From positions 57,164 through 121,163 of the forward strand of contig NZ_JASATX010000005.1 in assembly GCF_029952955.1 (NCBI RefSeq): a stretch of DNA of 64,000 nucleotides, read 5' to 3'. The notes under the pieces are model-generated. The model saw nothing but the letters and a program-made list of their open reading frames with translations, ran no database searches and was not told the DNA's origin. Every line of letters starts with the position of its first letter. Within the stretch, counting starts at the first letter, position 1. The position numbers and the translations under genes were made by a program. This document shows, in pieces, positions 52,706-61,729 of the stretch. Source of the stretch: Ruicaihuangia caeni (GTDB lineage: Bacteria; Actinomycetota; Actinomycetes; Actinomycetales; Microbacteriaceae).

Positions 52706-52939
52706 TTATGCCAGGCGAGCGGCCAGCTCGTTGATCTTGTCGGGGCGGAAGCCTGACCAGTGGTCGTCTTCGGTGATGACCACGGGAGCCTGCATGTAGC
52801 CGAGCGACTTCACCGCTTCGAGGGCGTGCTCGTCGGTCGAGACGTCGAGCACTTCATACTCGATGCCCTTGCTGTCGAGCGCACGGTATGTTGCAGTGCA
52901 CTGCACGCACGACGGCTTGGTGTAGACGGTGATCGCCAT
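52706..52939 (-). CDS. nrdH: NrdH glutaredoxin-like electron donor
   Basis: 77 residues. Redox motif CVQC (11-14), [13 protein letters not shown]-terminus is the NrdH signature. Reduces NrdE with thioredoxin reductase. The open frame extends further upstream, but the canonical length and a GGGGAG ribosome site fix ATG 52939. First gene of nrdHIEF. Confidence 0.96.
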   Translation of the reverse strand: MAITVYTKPSCVQCTATYRALDSKGIEYEVLDVSTDEHALEAVKSLGYMQAPVVITEDDHWSGFRPDKINELAARLA

Positions 52940-53091
52940 TCGTTTCTCCCCTTGTTGTTTCAACGACTCTGCGTTTCTGCGGTCCGCGTGGGCCTTCTCG
53001 GCCTGCCCCTGCTGATGCTCGTAGCGGAGCATCTCCCCCGGTTTTCGTGTGATTCCGAGCCGGCCCGCATAGGGCCCTCTCGACGTAATCA

Positions 53092-53139
53092 ATACTACAT
53101 GTAGTGGCTCTCATTTGACCCCATCACTACATGCAGTAA
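53092..53139 (-). promoter_or_regulatory. Tandem NrdR boxes upstream of nrdHIEF
   Basis: Box 1 at 53092-53107 has a perfect 12-bp core ACTACATGTAGT (53094-53105); box 2 at 53124-53139 has ACTACATGCAGT (53126-53137). Both fit the NrdR consensus acaCwAtATaTwGtgt at the conserved positions. Spacing 32 bp is three helical turns, as usual for NrdR pairs. Confidence 0.85.
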
Positions 53140-53153
53140 TTACAACTATGTGA

Positions 53154-53173
53154 TTATGCACAGCTTGTCCACA
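53154..53173 (+). promoter_or_regulatory. Two adjacent DnaA boxes near the nrd promoter
   Basis: TTATGCACA (53154-53162) and TTGTCCACA (53165-53173), same orientation, 2 bp apart. The second is the actinobacterial DnaA box; the first fits TTWTNCACA. They lie 15 bp from NrdR box 2. Confidence 0.7.
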
Positions 53174-53213
53174 GGCCTCTGAACAGGAAACGCCGCGTTT
53201 CCCCCACCTTTCT

Positions 53214-53230
53214 CCCCACATCCTGTGGGG
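53214..53230. repeat. Palindrome CCCCACA-TCC-TGTGGGG
   Basis: Perfect 7-bp arms with 3-nt centre, 110 bp upstream of the MFS start. Could be an operator for the MFS gene or a weak hairpin. Role unknown. Confidence 0.6.
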
Positions 53231-53339
53231 AACCACCGACATCTCGATGTCCTGCGTGAAGAAGCCAACGGATCGCGGGTCAGAGCTCTGCGAATCTGCC
53301 CCTCCGGCGTGTCGCGTTCCGCTTCTAGACTGAGCAATC

Positions 53340-54545
53340 GTGAGCTATCGCGAAGTGTTGAGCACGCCGGGAGTGGCCCGGCTGATCGCCTCGCAGCTCA
53401 CAGCGCGCTTCCCAGCAGGAATGATCGCGCTCGCCTATCTGCTGCACGTCGAGCGCGTGCACGACTCGTACGGTGCAGCCGGCCTGGTGCTGGCCGCGAC
53501 GAGTGTCGGCCAGGCGATCGCGGGTCCGCTCACGAGCCGCTGGATGGGGCGATGGGGCATCCGTCCCGTCGTCGCCCTCACCATGGTGGTCTCGCTCGCC
53601 TCATATCTCGTGATCGCCCTGATGGTGCTGCCAGTCACGGCGTACATGCTGGTCGGGTTCATCGGCGGCCTCAGCACTCCCCCGATCCAATCCGCGGTGC
53701 GCACCATCTACCCGAAGATGGTGAACTCGAGGCAACTGACGCCGCTGTTCTCGCTCGACGCCTCGGCGCAGGAGATCATCTGGGTCATCGGTCCTGTCGT
53801 CACCACGTTCATCGCGGTGCAGGTGTCGACCGTTGTGGCGATTCTGGTCGCGGGAGTGTTCCTGGTCGGCGGCACGATCTGGTTCCTCACCTCGCCGGTC
53901 GTCGGTCGAGTGCGGATTCCGCGAGCCCGCCGGGCCATCGGCAAGGTGCTCGCGAGACGGCCCGTGCTGCTCGCGACCATCGTCGGCTTCCTACTCATCG
54001 CTTCGGCGGCGGGCGTCGAAGCCGGCGTGGTGGCGGTATACGGCCATGGTGGCCCGCAAGCGGGCATCATTCTGGCGATCTGGTCGATCGGCTCTGTATT
54101 CGGCGGCTTGGCATTCGGGCACTTGCCCATCGGGCCGTGGGCGCTCGCCAGGCGCATGCTGCTGGTGTTCGTCGGTGTGGCCCTTGCCGCGCTCATTCTC
54201 GACTTCTGGTGGCTGGCGGTCATGCTGCTCATCTCGGGCTTCGGCATGGCGCCTGCCCTCGCGGTGATGTTCGCCATCGTGTCGTCGAGCGTGAAGTTCA
54301 GCGACACCGCCGAAGCGTACGGCTGGGTCGGCACCGGCCAGCTCATCGGGGCGGCGATCGGCTCTGCGTTCGCCGGGTTCATGATCGATGCGCAAGGCCC
54401 TCAGGGGGCGTTCATCGTCGGCGCAGCGTTCGCCCTGCTCGGGGTGCTCTTCCCGGTGATCTTCGTGCGCTGGCACCCGGACCTCCGTGGCAGGGATGCC
54501 GGTCCGATCCCGGACACTGAGCCGGTGCCGGTCCAGCCGAGTTGA
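53340..54545 (+). CDS. MFS transporter
   Basis: 401 residues, about 11-12 hydrophobic helices. Typical MFS loop GRWGIRPVVALTMV between helices 2 and 3, halves separated by charged SPVVGRVRIPRARRAIGKVL. Substrate unknown. GTG at 53340; TAGACT (53326-53331) 8 nt upstream, no Shine-Dalgarno, so probably leaderless. Confidence 0.9.
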   Translation: MSYREVLSTPGVARLIASQLTARFPAGMIALAYLLHVERVHDSYGAAGLVLAATSVGQAIAGPLTSRWMGRWGIRPVVALTMVVSLASYLVIALMVLPVTAYMLVGFIGGLSTPPIQSAVRTIYPKMVNSRQLTPLFSLDASAQEIIWVIGPVVTTFIAVQVSTVVAILVAGVFLVGGTIWFLTSPVVGRVRIPRARRAIGKVLARRPVLLATIVGFLLIASAAGVEAGVVAVYGHGGPQAGIILAIWSIGSVFGGLAFGHLPIGPWALARRMLLVFVGVALAALILDFWWLAVMLLISGFGMAPALAVMFAIVSSSVKFSDTAEAYGWVGTGQLIGAAIGSAFAGFMIDAQGPQGAFIVGAAFALLGVLFPVIFVRWHPDLRGRDAGPIPDTEPVPVQPS

Positions 54546-54598
54546 ACGGACGCCGTTCCCCGTTGTGATGATCGCGGCCCGAGTGGCGCGTCTGGCGA

Positions 54599-55387
54599 TC
54601 AGCCGATCGCCGTGGCGACGACCCGCGCCATGCGCTTTCGGATGACGTGGTCGACCGCGTCGACGCGATGCGTCTCGACATGGCGCATCTGCTCGACGAT
54701 ACGGAGCCCGGCGGGCGTGAGGAATGGGTCGAGCGTGCCGTACACGATATGGATGGGTGCATCCACGGCCGCTATGTCGGCCACTGCGGTCTGCGATTCG
54801 ATCACGTGCTCGAGAGAGCGCACGAACGCGGTCCAGTTCTGCTCGGTCACTTCGAGCACGTTCTTGATCGGTGTGAGCCGGCCGAGTGCCGCCGCCGCAC
54901 GCATGGTGAACTGCTTGTTCGTGCGAAGGAACTCGTACGCACGCATGTAGCCGCCCATCGCTGCCCGCTCGAGCGGGTCGGGCACGGCATCCGGGGTCAG
55001 GTAGATCGGCGGAGCGACCAGCACCAGACGCGACACGTTCCGCTTGCGGGTCGCGGCGTACCTTGCCGCAATAAGGCAGCCGAGCGAGTGGCCGACCAAG
55101 ACGAACGGCTCATCCAAGTGCAGCTCGCGAATCGTGCGATCGAGCGAGGCGACGTGCTCCTCGATCGTGTACTGAGCCTCTGCAGGTGCGGGCGAACCGC
55201 CGAACCCCAGCAAGTCGATGCTAATGACCCGATGGTCGTCAGCGATGAGGGGCACGACGAACTCGAAGGTGACCGACGATGATGCGATTCCGTGCACCAG
55301 GATCACCGGCGGACCGGTGCCGCGATCGCCCGCGACGTGCAGCAGCGGTGCTCGCCGCTGCAGCATCCAGTGGGCGAACAAGCTCAT
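54599..55387 (-). CDS. Alpha/beta hydrolase
   Basis: 262 residues. Nucleophile elbow GHSLGCLIAARYA (Ser in GHSLG), oxyanion VHGIASSS, Asp in YGTLDPFLTP and His in DAVDHVIRKR complete the triad. Substrate unknown; MhpC-like. ATG 55387; GATACT lies 8 nt upstream, so leaderless initiation is possible. Convergent with the MFS gene. Confidence 0.9.
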   Translation of the reverse strand: MSLFAHWMLQRRAPLLHVAGDRGTGPPVILVHGIASSSVTFEFVVPLIADDHRVISIDLLGFGGSPAPAEAQYTIEEHVASLDRTIRELHLDEPFVLVGHSLGCLIAARYAATRKRNVSRLVLVAPPIYLTPDAVPDPLERAAMGGYMRAYEFLRTNKQFTMRAAAALGRLTPIKNVLEVTEQNWTAFVRSLEHVIESQTAVADIAAVDAPIHIVYGTLDPFLTPAGLRIVEQMRHVETHRVDAVDHVIRKRMARVVATAIG

Positions 55388-55497
55388 GTGCGCACAGTAT
55401 CGCAGGGTCCCGACGTGCCCGAGCGGCGGGGGACGACGAACTGCCGCCGCAGAACGTTGGGTGGTGGCACACCGCCCCGCGCCTCTACCGTGACGGT

Positions 55498-56478
55498 ATG
55501 AGAAGAACCGCTGCTGCAGCCGCGCTGCTCTTCGCAGCGCTCACCCTGACAGCCTGCACGGCTCCGTCAGGCACGGTGGCCCCGACCGACATGGAGGCCC
55601 CGGTTCCCTCCGCTCCCGACTTCCCTGGGGAAGACGGCGGCGGCGAGGCCGGTTCCGACTCTGATCTGCCCGCACAACCGGCGCCCGACGCGGCCGACCG
55701 CGAGATCATCACGACAGGAACCATGACCGTGGTCGTCGAAGACCCTGAGCGCGCGGCATCCTACGCCACTGACATCGTCACGGATGCCGGAGGCCGCGTC
55801 GACGCGCGAACCGAACGCGCCGCGGTGCCCGGCTCGCCGGCAAGCGCGACGCTGAGCCTTCGGGTTCCCGCCTCGAAGCTCGACTCGGTGCTCGACGACC
55901 TCAAATCGCTCGGCGAGGCGCGCGACGTGTCGCTGTCGAGCGAAGACGTGACTCTCGTGACACGCGATCTCGACGCGCGCATCACCGCCCTCGAGGCTTC
56001 TGTCGACCGGCTGCTCGCGATGCTCGAGGGCACCACCGACACGAAGACGCTCATCGAGGTGGAGACAGCGCTGTCGCAAAGGCAGTCGGAGCTCGAGAGC
56101 ATGCAGGCGCAGCGACGGTACTACAGCGATCAGGTCTCGCTCTCGACCATACGACTCTCGTTGATCGCACCATCGGAGTCGGATCCGACCCGACCTGACG
56201 ACTTCTGGTCGGGGCTGGTGACCGGATGGAACGCGCTGGTCGCATTCTTCTCGGCGGTCCTTGTCGCCCTTGGCGTCGCCCTGCCGTGGCTGCTGCTCCT
56301 CGCGCTGATCGCGCTGATCGTGCTGCTGATCGTGCGCTCGGCACTCAGGCGGAACGGTCGCGCCGGTGCGCGGTCCCCGGTCGCTCCCGAGGCCGCCGCA
56401 CAGGTGCCCGCAGTGCAGGCGCCCGCTGAGCAGGCACCGCCGGCCGGCTCAGAGCCCGAGTCGCGCGCGGGCGACTGA
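55498..56478 (+). CDS. DUF4349 lipoprotein
   Basis: 326 residues. Signal peptide with lipobox LTLTAC (Cys ~20), Pro/Ala/Asp-rich linker, then DUF4349 domain (TTGTMTVVVEDPERAASYAT ... SLRVPASKLDSVLDDLKSLG ... DARITALEASVDRLLAML, coiled coil) and a membrane helix near residue 245-285, then a Pro/Ala-rich cytosolic tail. Envelope protein of unknown role. ATG 55498 has TACCGT 6 nt upstream (55486-55491). Confidence 0.9.
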   Translation: MRRTAAAAALLFAALTLTACTAPSGTVAPTDMEAPVPSAPDFPGEDGGGEAGSDSDLPAQPAPDAADREIITTGTMTVVVEDPERAASYATDIVTDAGGRVDARTERAAVPGSPASATLSLRVPASKLDSVLDDLKSLGEARDVSLSSEDVTLVTRDLDARITALEASVDRLLAMLEGTTDTKTLIEVETALSQRQSELESMQAQRRYYSDQVSLSTIRLSLIAPSESDPTRPDDFWSGLVTGWNALVAFFSAVLVALGVALPWLLLLALIALIVLLIVRSALRRNGRAGARSPVAPEAAAQVPAVQAPAEQAPPAGSEPESRAGD

Positions 56479-56648
56479 GGCGCGCCGGCATCCTGCCTTC
56501 GACCCGCTGAGCAGGACGCCGCTCCCAGTACGACTCCGACGAGCAGCACCGCCGATACGATTGGCGGTCGGGACCTTCGCTCGAGGTCCGCACTGCTGCT
56601 TCCTCGTCGATAGGCACGCCCATCTCTCGCTCTGCCCGCACGCACCTC

Positions 56649-57920
56649 ATGGATCTCGCGCCGCTGCGAGAGAGTCCGGCGTTCGCCCGCTTGTGGGTGG
56701 GGAATGCGATCGCGGGCATCGGCAGCCAGATGACGGTCGTGGCGGTCGGCCTGCACATCTACGAGTTGACCGGGTCGACGTTCGCGGTGGGCATGGTCGG
56801 CACGGTGGCGCTGGTGCCCATGATCATCGCGGGCCTCTACGGCGGCATGCTCGCCGATGCGATGGATCGGCGACGTCTCGCACTCATCGGCGCGATCGTC
56901 GCGTGGCTCTCGACAGCCGGCATCGCCGCCGCCGCGTGGTTCGAGACCACAGAGATCTGGCCGTTCTATGTGCTCACCGCACTCACCTCAGTGGCCGCAA
57001 CGGTCATCGGAACGGTTCGCCAGGCGATCCTTCCGCGGCTGCTGCCCGCGCGTCTGCTCCCCGCAGCATCCGCGCTGCAGGGCGCATCGTTCGGGGTGAT
57101 GGTGACCGTCGGCCCGGCGCTCGCGGGTGTGCTCGTGGCCACCGCAGGCTTCGCCTGGACCTACACCGTCGACGTGCTGCTCTTCACTGCGGCCTTCGCA
57201 GGAATCGTGACGCTGCCCGCGGTCGTGCCCGAGGGCGCGAGGCACAAGCCCGGGCTCGAGTCGATCCGCGAGGGGCTGCGCTTCCTGCGGCATGCACCGA
57301 ACATTCGCATGTCGTTCATCGTCGACATCATCGCCATGACATTCGGCCGACCCCACGCGCTGTTCCCTGCGGTGGGGGTGCTCGCCATCGGCGGAGGAGC
57401 GGTCACCGTCGGCGTGCTCACCGCAGCCGGGGCCGTGGGCGCGCTGCTGTCGAGTCTCGTCTCCGGCCGACTGGGAACGATCCGACGCCATGGCATTGCG
57501 ATCGGGTGGGCGATCACCGGGTACGGCGCGAGCATCGCGGGATTCGGCGTCGTGGTTGCGATCGCGGTGATGCAGGGCGGTGCGCCTCGCGGCGGAGGAG
57601 TCGACGCAGCGGCGCTGGTCGCGGCATCCGTGATGATGGCGCTCGCAGGGGCAACGGACAACGTCAGCGCGATCTTCCGCACAACGATGCTGCAGACCGC
57701 GGTGCCCGACAATATGCGGGGCCGGCTCCAGGGCATCTTCACGGTGGTCGTCGCCGGCGGCCCCCGCGTGGGCGATCTCTACATCGGTGTGCTGACGACG
57801 CTCACTGTGCTGTGGTTCCCACCGCTGCTCGGCGGCCTCCTGATCATCGCGCTGATCGCTCTCGCGATGCGGTTGCAGCCGACGTTCCGGCACTACGACG
57901 CCGTCGACCCTCGCCCCTGA
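56649..57920 (+). CDS. MFS transporter (EntS/DHA3-like)
   Basis: 423 residues, about 12 helices. Motif A region GGMLADAMDRRRLALIGAIV, and DNMRGRLQGIFTVVVAGGPR (C-terminal half), both typical of the DHA3 group that includes enterobactin exporter EntS and macrolide efflux pumps. Substrate unknown. ATG 56649. Confidence 0.92.
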   Translation: MDLAPLRESPAFARLWVGNAIAGIGSQMTVVAVGLHIYELTGSTFAVGMVGTVALVPMIIAGLYGGMLADAMDRRRLALIGAIVAWLSTAGIAAAAWFETTEIWPFYVLTALTSVAATVIGTVRQAILPRLLPARLLPAASALQGASFGVMVTVGPALAGVLVATAGFAWTYTVDVLLFTAAFAGIVTLPAVVPEGARHKPGLESIREGLRFLRHAPNIRMSFIVDIIAMTFGRPHALFPAVGVLAIGGGAVTVGVLTAAGAVGALLSSLVSGRLGTIRRHGIAIGWAITGYGASIAGFGVVVAIAVMQGGAPRGGGVDAAALVAASVMMALAGATDNVSAIFRTTMLQTAVPDNMRGRLQGIFTVVVAGGPRVGDLYIGVLTTLTVLWFPPLLGGLLIIALIALAMRLQPTFRHYDAVDPRP

Positions 57921-58040
57921 GCCAGAGGCACTCGCAAGCACGTCGGATGCGGCAAACTCCCGGCATCCTCCCCCTGGAAAAGCCCTACCCCTCAACGGAA
58001 GGTGGATTGACACCCATCCACAAGACAGAGGGAGAAGATC

Positions 58041-58631
58041 GTGGCCTCGATCATCGAGCACGAACCGCCGTACACGGTCGGGTATTTCGTGGGAAGCCTG
58101 TCAAGCACGTCGATCAATCGACGGCTCTCGAAAGCGCTCATCAAGGTGGCACCGCGGGAGCTCGAGTTCCACGAGATCCCGATTCGCGAACTGCCGCTGT
58201 ACAGCCAGGATTACGACGCCGACTACCCGCCCGTGGCTCGCGAGTTCAAGCAGGCGATCTCCAAGTCAGACGCGATTCTCTTTGTCACGCCCGAGTACAA
58301 CCGCGCGATCCCGGGTGGTCTGAAGAATGCCATCGACTGGGCGAGCCGGCCATGGGGTGAGAACGCGCTGGCACGCAAGCCCTCGGCCATCATCGGCGCG
58401 TCTCCCGGCCTCATCGGAACCGCTGTGGCGCAGCAGAACCTGAAGAGCGTGCTGTCGTTCTGCGATTCGCCGCAGATGAACGCGCCTGAGGCGTACATTC
58501 ACATGACCGAGGGGCTGATCACCGACGACGGCGAGATCACGAACGAGGGCACCGAGGCATTCCTCAGGGGGTTCATGGAGTCGTTCTACGATTTCATCGT
58601 GCGCGTACTGACCGTTGTGCCGCGCGGTTGA
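58041..58631 (+). CDS. NADPH-dependent FMN reductase
   Basis: 196 residues, flavodoxin-like. FMN loop GSLSSTSINRRLS, TPEYNRAIPGGLKNAIDW (family signature) and GASPGLIGTAVAQQNL. Reduces FMN, quinones or azo compounds. GTG at 58041 has GGGAGAAG ahead. Confidence 0.95.
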   Translation: MASIIEHEPPYTVGYFVGSLSSTSINRRLSKALIKVAPRELEFHEIPIRELPLYSQDYDADYPPVAREFKQAISKSDAILFVTPEYNRAIPGGLKNAIDWASRPWGENALARKPSAIIGASPGLIGTAVAQQNLKSVLSFCDSPQMNAPEAYIHMTEGLITDDGEITNEGTEAFLRGFMESFYDFIVRVLTVVPRG

Positions 58632-58691
58632 GGGCGGGCGTTCGAGCAGGCCAGCGCCGTCACGTCGCGCAGCGCCCGTTACGGTGATGCG

Positions 58692-59285
58692 GTGAGCGAT
58701 TCGAGCGCGATACTCCCGGATGCCGCCGACCGGCGCAGCAACTACGAACGGATGCTGGCCGGCGATCACTACATCGCCGACGAGCCGGCGTTCGCGGAGG
58801 CCACGCAGCGGGCGATCACCCTCACGAGGCGCTACGCGGAGGAGTTCGTGTCGGATGCCGTGCGAGCAAGGGAGACGCTCGCGTCGCTGCTCGGTGCACT
58901 CGGCGAGGGGGCCCAGATCCGGCCGCCGCTGTATGTGGACTACGGCAGCAGGCTCTTCGTGGGTGCCGGCACCTTCGCGAACTACAACCTCACCGCGCTC
59001 GATGTGGCGCCGATCACCATCGGCGAGCGGTGTCAGCTCGGTCCGAGCGTGCAGTTGCTGACGCCCACGCATCCGCTCGACCCGGCGGTGCGCGCCGCCG
59101 GGTGGGAATCGGCCGAGCCGATCACCATCGGGGACAACGTCTGGATCGGGGGCGGCGCGATCGTGCTGGCCGGCGTCACGATCGGCGACAACTCGGTGAT
59201 CGGTGCGGGGTCGGTGGTCACGCGCGACATTCCTGCGAACGTCGTCGCTGTAGGAAGCCCAGCTCGAGTGGTGCGGTCGCTCTAG
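58692..59285 (+). CDS. Sugar O-acetyltransferase (maltose/galactoside acetyltransferase family)
   Basis: 197 residues, left-handed beta-helix hexapeptide repeats: DYGSRLFVGAGTFANYNLTA, GERCQLGPSVQLLTPTHPLD (catalytic His), GDNVWIGGGAIVLAGVTIGD. N-terminal Mac domain NYERMLAGDHYIADEP. Transfers acetyl from CoA to a sugar. GTG 58692 has TACGGT (58680-58685) 6 nt ahead. Confidence 0.95.
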   Translation: MSDSSAILPDAADRRSNYERMLAGDHYIADEPAFAEATQRAITLTRRYAEEFVSDAVRARETLASLLGALGEGAQIRPPLYVDYGSRLFVGAGTFANYNLTALDVAPITIGERCQLGPSVQLLTPTHPLDPAVRAAGWESAEPITIGDNVWIGGGAIVLAGVTIGDNSVIGAGSVVTRDIPANVVAVGSPARVVRSL

Positions 59286-59399
59286 GCGCTCACTGATTGG
59301 GCTGTGACGCCTTGCACTGAGTGCGTGTTGAGCGCGGCGTTCTGAGTACGGCGTGCTGGGCGCCGGCGCTCTGAGCCCGACCAGGCAGCACCGCCGACG

Positions 59400-60068
59400 T
59401 CACCCCTGCGCCGCGTGGCGCGCGAACGGGTCGCGCTTGGCATCCGAGCGGCGCCGCACCTCGCGCTTCAGCTTCGCGAGATCCTCGTCGACCAGGCGTC
59501 GAACTCGGGCGGGGCGCTCCGCTTCGTAGTCGTCGTTCCACGCCACGATCCCCGCCACTGAGTCGAGCACGGTGTTCAGTGCGGCCCGCACGTCGCGCCA
59601 AGCGTCGGCCCTCGCCTGCTCGATCACGTCGCGAAGCGCTTCCTCGTCGTCGGCGCGTTCCCGCAGTGTCTCGGCGAGCTTGCGCGACGATCGCGCGCGG
59701 AGCGCGAGCGGCCGCACGTCATCGACGCGATAGTCGTGCGCGTGGCGCGCGTCGCCCTCGCGAAGCTTCGCCTTGCTGACCGCCTCTTCGATGCGGTCGG
59801 CCGCGAACTCCGACTCACTCGCCATCTCGAGATACTGCTCGCGCGCGACCGGCAGGAACCGATCGATATCGAAGTGGTCGCCGCCCTGGATCGTGTCGAC
59901 GATGATGCGGTTCTTGACCGCCATGCGGGTTGCGTACTCGGCCAGCAGTAAGCCGTCCTCGAACGCCGTCTCGAGGGTGGGAAGCTCGGGCTCGGGCAGA
60001 TTCCGGGTGTCATAGGGCTTGAACAGCCGGTTGCGCTTCAACCGCCGACGCCACGGGAACCAGGCCAC
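59400..60068 (-). CDS. Uncharacterised actinobacterial protein, helical
   Basis: 222 residues. Starts AWFPWRRRLKRNRLFKPYDT; middle segment IDRFLPVAREQYLEMASESE and charged coiled-coil-like RKLAETLRERADDEEALRDV. No domain recognised, no signal or membrane segment. GTG 60068 (AAGGGAG 5 nt ahead) preferred over GTG 60074. Divergent from yigZ. Confidence 0.7.
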   Translation of the reverse strand: MAWFPWRRRLKRNRLFKPYDTRNLPEPELPTLETAFEDGLLLAEYATRMAVKNRIIVDTIQGGDHFDIDRFLPVAREQYLEMASESEFAADRIEEAVSKAKLREGDARHAHDYRVDDVRPLALRARSSRKLAETLRERADDEEALRDVIEQARADAWRDVRAALNTVLDSVAGIVAWNDDYEAERPARVRRLVDEDLAKLKREVRRRSDAKRDPFARHAAQG

Positions 60069-60198
60069 CGCCACTCCCTTCTGCTCACGATCCCTCCCAT
60101 TGTCGCGCGGATCTCGGATGACGGCATGCAGCCTCGCGCGGCATGGATGTCGGCACGCCGCATCCCACGATTCGCGAGGCTGATCGCCGCGGGAGCGC

Positions 60199-60870
60199 AT
60201 GGCGGACAATGGACGCATGGCCGGGTGGACGTTGCGAGGAGGCGTGGGCGCCCACGTCGACACCGAGATCGAAGTGCGCCGAAGCCGATTCATCACGCGG
60301 CTGGAGCGCGTCGACACCGAGGAAGCCGCCCGCGACGCGATCCAGCGGGTGCGAAAGCGCTACCCCGATGCAAGACACCACTGCACCGCGTTCGTGGTCG
60401 GTGCCGACCAGACCAACCAGGTGCGACGCTCCAACGACGACGGCGAGCCATCGGGCACGGCAGGAGCGCCGATGCTCGACACGCTCACCGGCGCCGCGCT
60501 GGTCGACTGCGTCGCCGTGGTCACACGGTACTTCGGCGGCGTGCTCCTGGGCACGGGCGGCCTGACACGGGCGTACTCGGATGCCGTGAGCTCAGCCATC
60601 GAACAGGCGAGCACCGCGCCGGGCTTCGTGCGGCGAGTGCTGCGCTCGCGCTTCGCACTGGAACTGCCTCACGCCGATGCCGGACGGGTCGAAGCGGAGT
60701 TGCGCTCCCGCGACATCGACGTGCTGGGCGCGCAGTATGGAGCCGCAGTCACGCTGAGCCTTGCGGGAGACGAGGACGAGCTCGCCTCGCTGGTGGCGGC
60801 CGCGACGGGCGGCGGCGGCATCCTCGTTCCTCAAGGGAACGAATGGGTCGACGAAGAGGGTGGAGATTGA
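60199..60870 (+). CDS. YigZ/IMPACT-family protein
   Basis: 223 residues. N-terminal UPF0029 domain: RRSRFITRLERVDTEEAARD, YPDARHHCTAFVVG, DDGEPSGTAGAPML and RYFGGVLLGTGGLTRAYSDA. C-terminal DUF1949 part. Homologues of IMPACT, a translation regulator in eukaryotes; bacterial role unclear. ATG 60199 or 60217. Confidence 0.92.
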   Translation: MADNGRMAGWTLRGGVGAHVDTEIEVRRSRFITRLERVDTEEAARDAIQRVRKRYPDARHHCTAFVVGADQTNQVRRSNDDGEPSGTAGAPMLDTLTGAALVDCVAVVTRYFGGVLLGTGGLTRAYSDAVSSAIEQASTAPGFVRRVLRSRFALELPHADAGRVEAELRSRDIDVLGAQYGAAVTLSLAGDEDELASLVAAATGGGGILVPQGNEWVDEEGGD

Positions 60871-60884
60871 GGCTTGCGCATCAC

Positions 60885-60903
60885 AGGCTAATGGCATTAG
60901 CCT
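60885..60903 (+). promoter_or_regulatory. 19-bp palindromic operator before the hydrolase-tetR operon
   Basis: AGGCTAAT-GGC-ATTAGCCT, perfect 8-bp arms, ending 7 nt before ATG 60911. Its right arm contains TAGCCT, a -10-like hexamer at leaderless spacing, so a bound repressor would block the promoter. Probably bound by the operon's TetR. Confidence 0.75.
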
Positions 60904-60910
60904 CTGGGCT

Positions 60911-61729
60911 ATGACCAACACTCCAGCCCTGCAGCGACTCGAAACGGCCGGCGGCAGCATCGCGTATCAAGTCGAGGGCGAAGGCCCCCTCGTCGTGTGC
61001 GTGCCAGGCATGGCCGACCTGCGCTCGAGCTACCGCCACCTCACGCCTCAATTGGTCGCGGCCGGCTACCGGGTCGCGACCGTCGACCTCAGGGGGCACG
61101 GTGACAGCGACACCACCTTCGAGAGCTACGACGACGAGGCGAACGCGGCAGACGTGGCCGCACTCATCGACCGGCTCGGCGGGCCCGCCCTCATCGTCGG
61201 CAACTCCATGGGCGCGGCGATCGGTGCACTCGTGGCTGCTCAGCGCCCCGAGTCGGTCTCGGCGCTCGCCCTGCTGGGACCGTTCGTGCGCGATGGCAAG
61301 GTGAGCGCAGCCACCAAGGCGGTCATGCGGTTCTTCACCCGCCCTTCCTTCGTCGCAGCCACCTGGAAGAGTTACTACCCCAAGCTCAACGCCGGCGCGA
61401 AGCCGAGCGACTTCGCCACCTACGCGGCGGCGGTGATCAACGGCATCCGTCGTCCTGGTCATGCCCGGGCGATCTCGCAGACCATGCTCACGAGTCACGC
61501 ACCGGCCGAGGCGGCGCTCCCCCGGGTCAAGACGCCGACGCTCGTCGTCATGGGAGACCTCGACCCTGATTTCGCCTCCCCGCACGAAGAGGCCACGTGG
61601 GTCGCCGACGCCCTGCGCGGAGACGTCGCCATGATCCCGGATGCCGGCCACTACCCGCACTCACAGCGCCCCGACCTCGTGGGGCCACTGCTCGTCGAGT
61701 TCGCAAATCGCGTCACCGACCATGCCTAG
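60911..61729 (+). CDS. Alpha/beta hydrolase, operon with TetR
   Basis: 272 residues. Elbow VGNSMGAAIGALVA (Ser in GNSMG), RGHGDSDTTFESYD, Asp in MGDLDPDFASP, His in DAGHYPHSQRPD. Probably an esterase, lactonase or epoxide-hydrolase-like enzyme. No Shine-Dalgarno; leaderless spacing to TAGCCT. Overlaps tetR by 8 nt. Confidence 0.92.
   Translation: MTNTPALQRLETAGGSIAYQVEGEGPLVVCVPGMADLRSSYRHLTPQLVAAGYRVATVDLRGHGDSDTTFESYDDEANAADVAALIDRLGGPALIVGNSMGAAIGALVAAQRPESVSALALLGPFVRDGKVSAATKAVMRFFTRPSFVAATWKSYYPKLNAGAKPSDFATYAAAVINGIRRPGHARAISQTMLTSHAPAEAALPRVKTPTLVVMGDLDPDFASPHEEATWVADALRGDVAMIPDAGHYPHSQRPDLVGPLLVEFANRVTDHA

Larger units (their letters stand above)
52940..53339. promoter_or_regulatory. 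400-bp gene-free region: nrd promoter, leader and MFS promoter
   Basis: Contains from left to right a leader hairpin (GATGCTC 53014-53020 / GAGCATC 53027-53033), tandem NrdR boxes, two DnaA boxes, a CCCCACA-TCC-TGTGGGG palindrome (53214-53230), and the -10-like TAGACT (53326-53331) of the MFS gene. No protein-coding gene of normal composition seen. Confidence 0.7.

Noticed and set aside
52940..53091. Cobalamin riboswitch in the nrd leader
   Set aside because: No B12-box-like sequence or extended fold seen; B12 riboswitches accompany class Ia/II switching in Streptomyces, not this class Ib operon.
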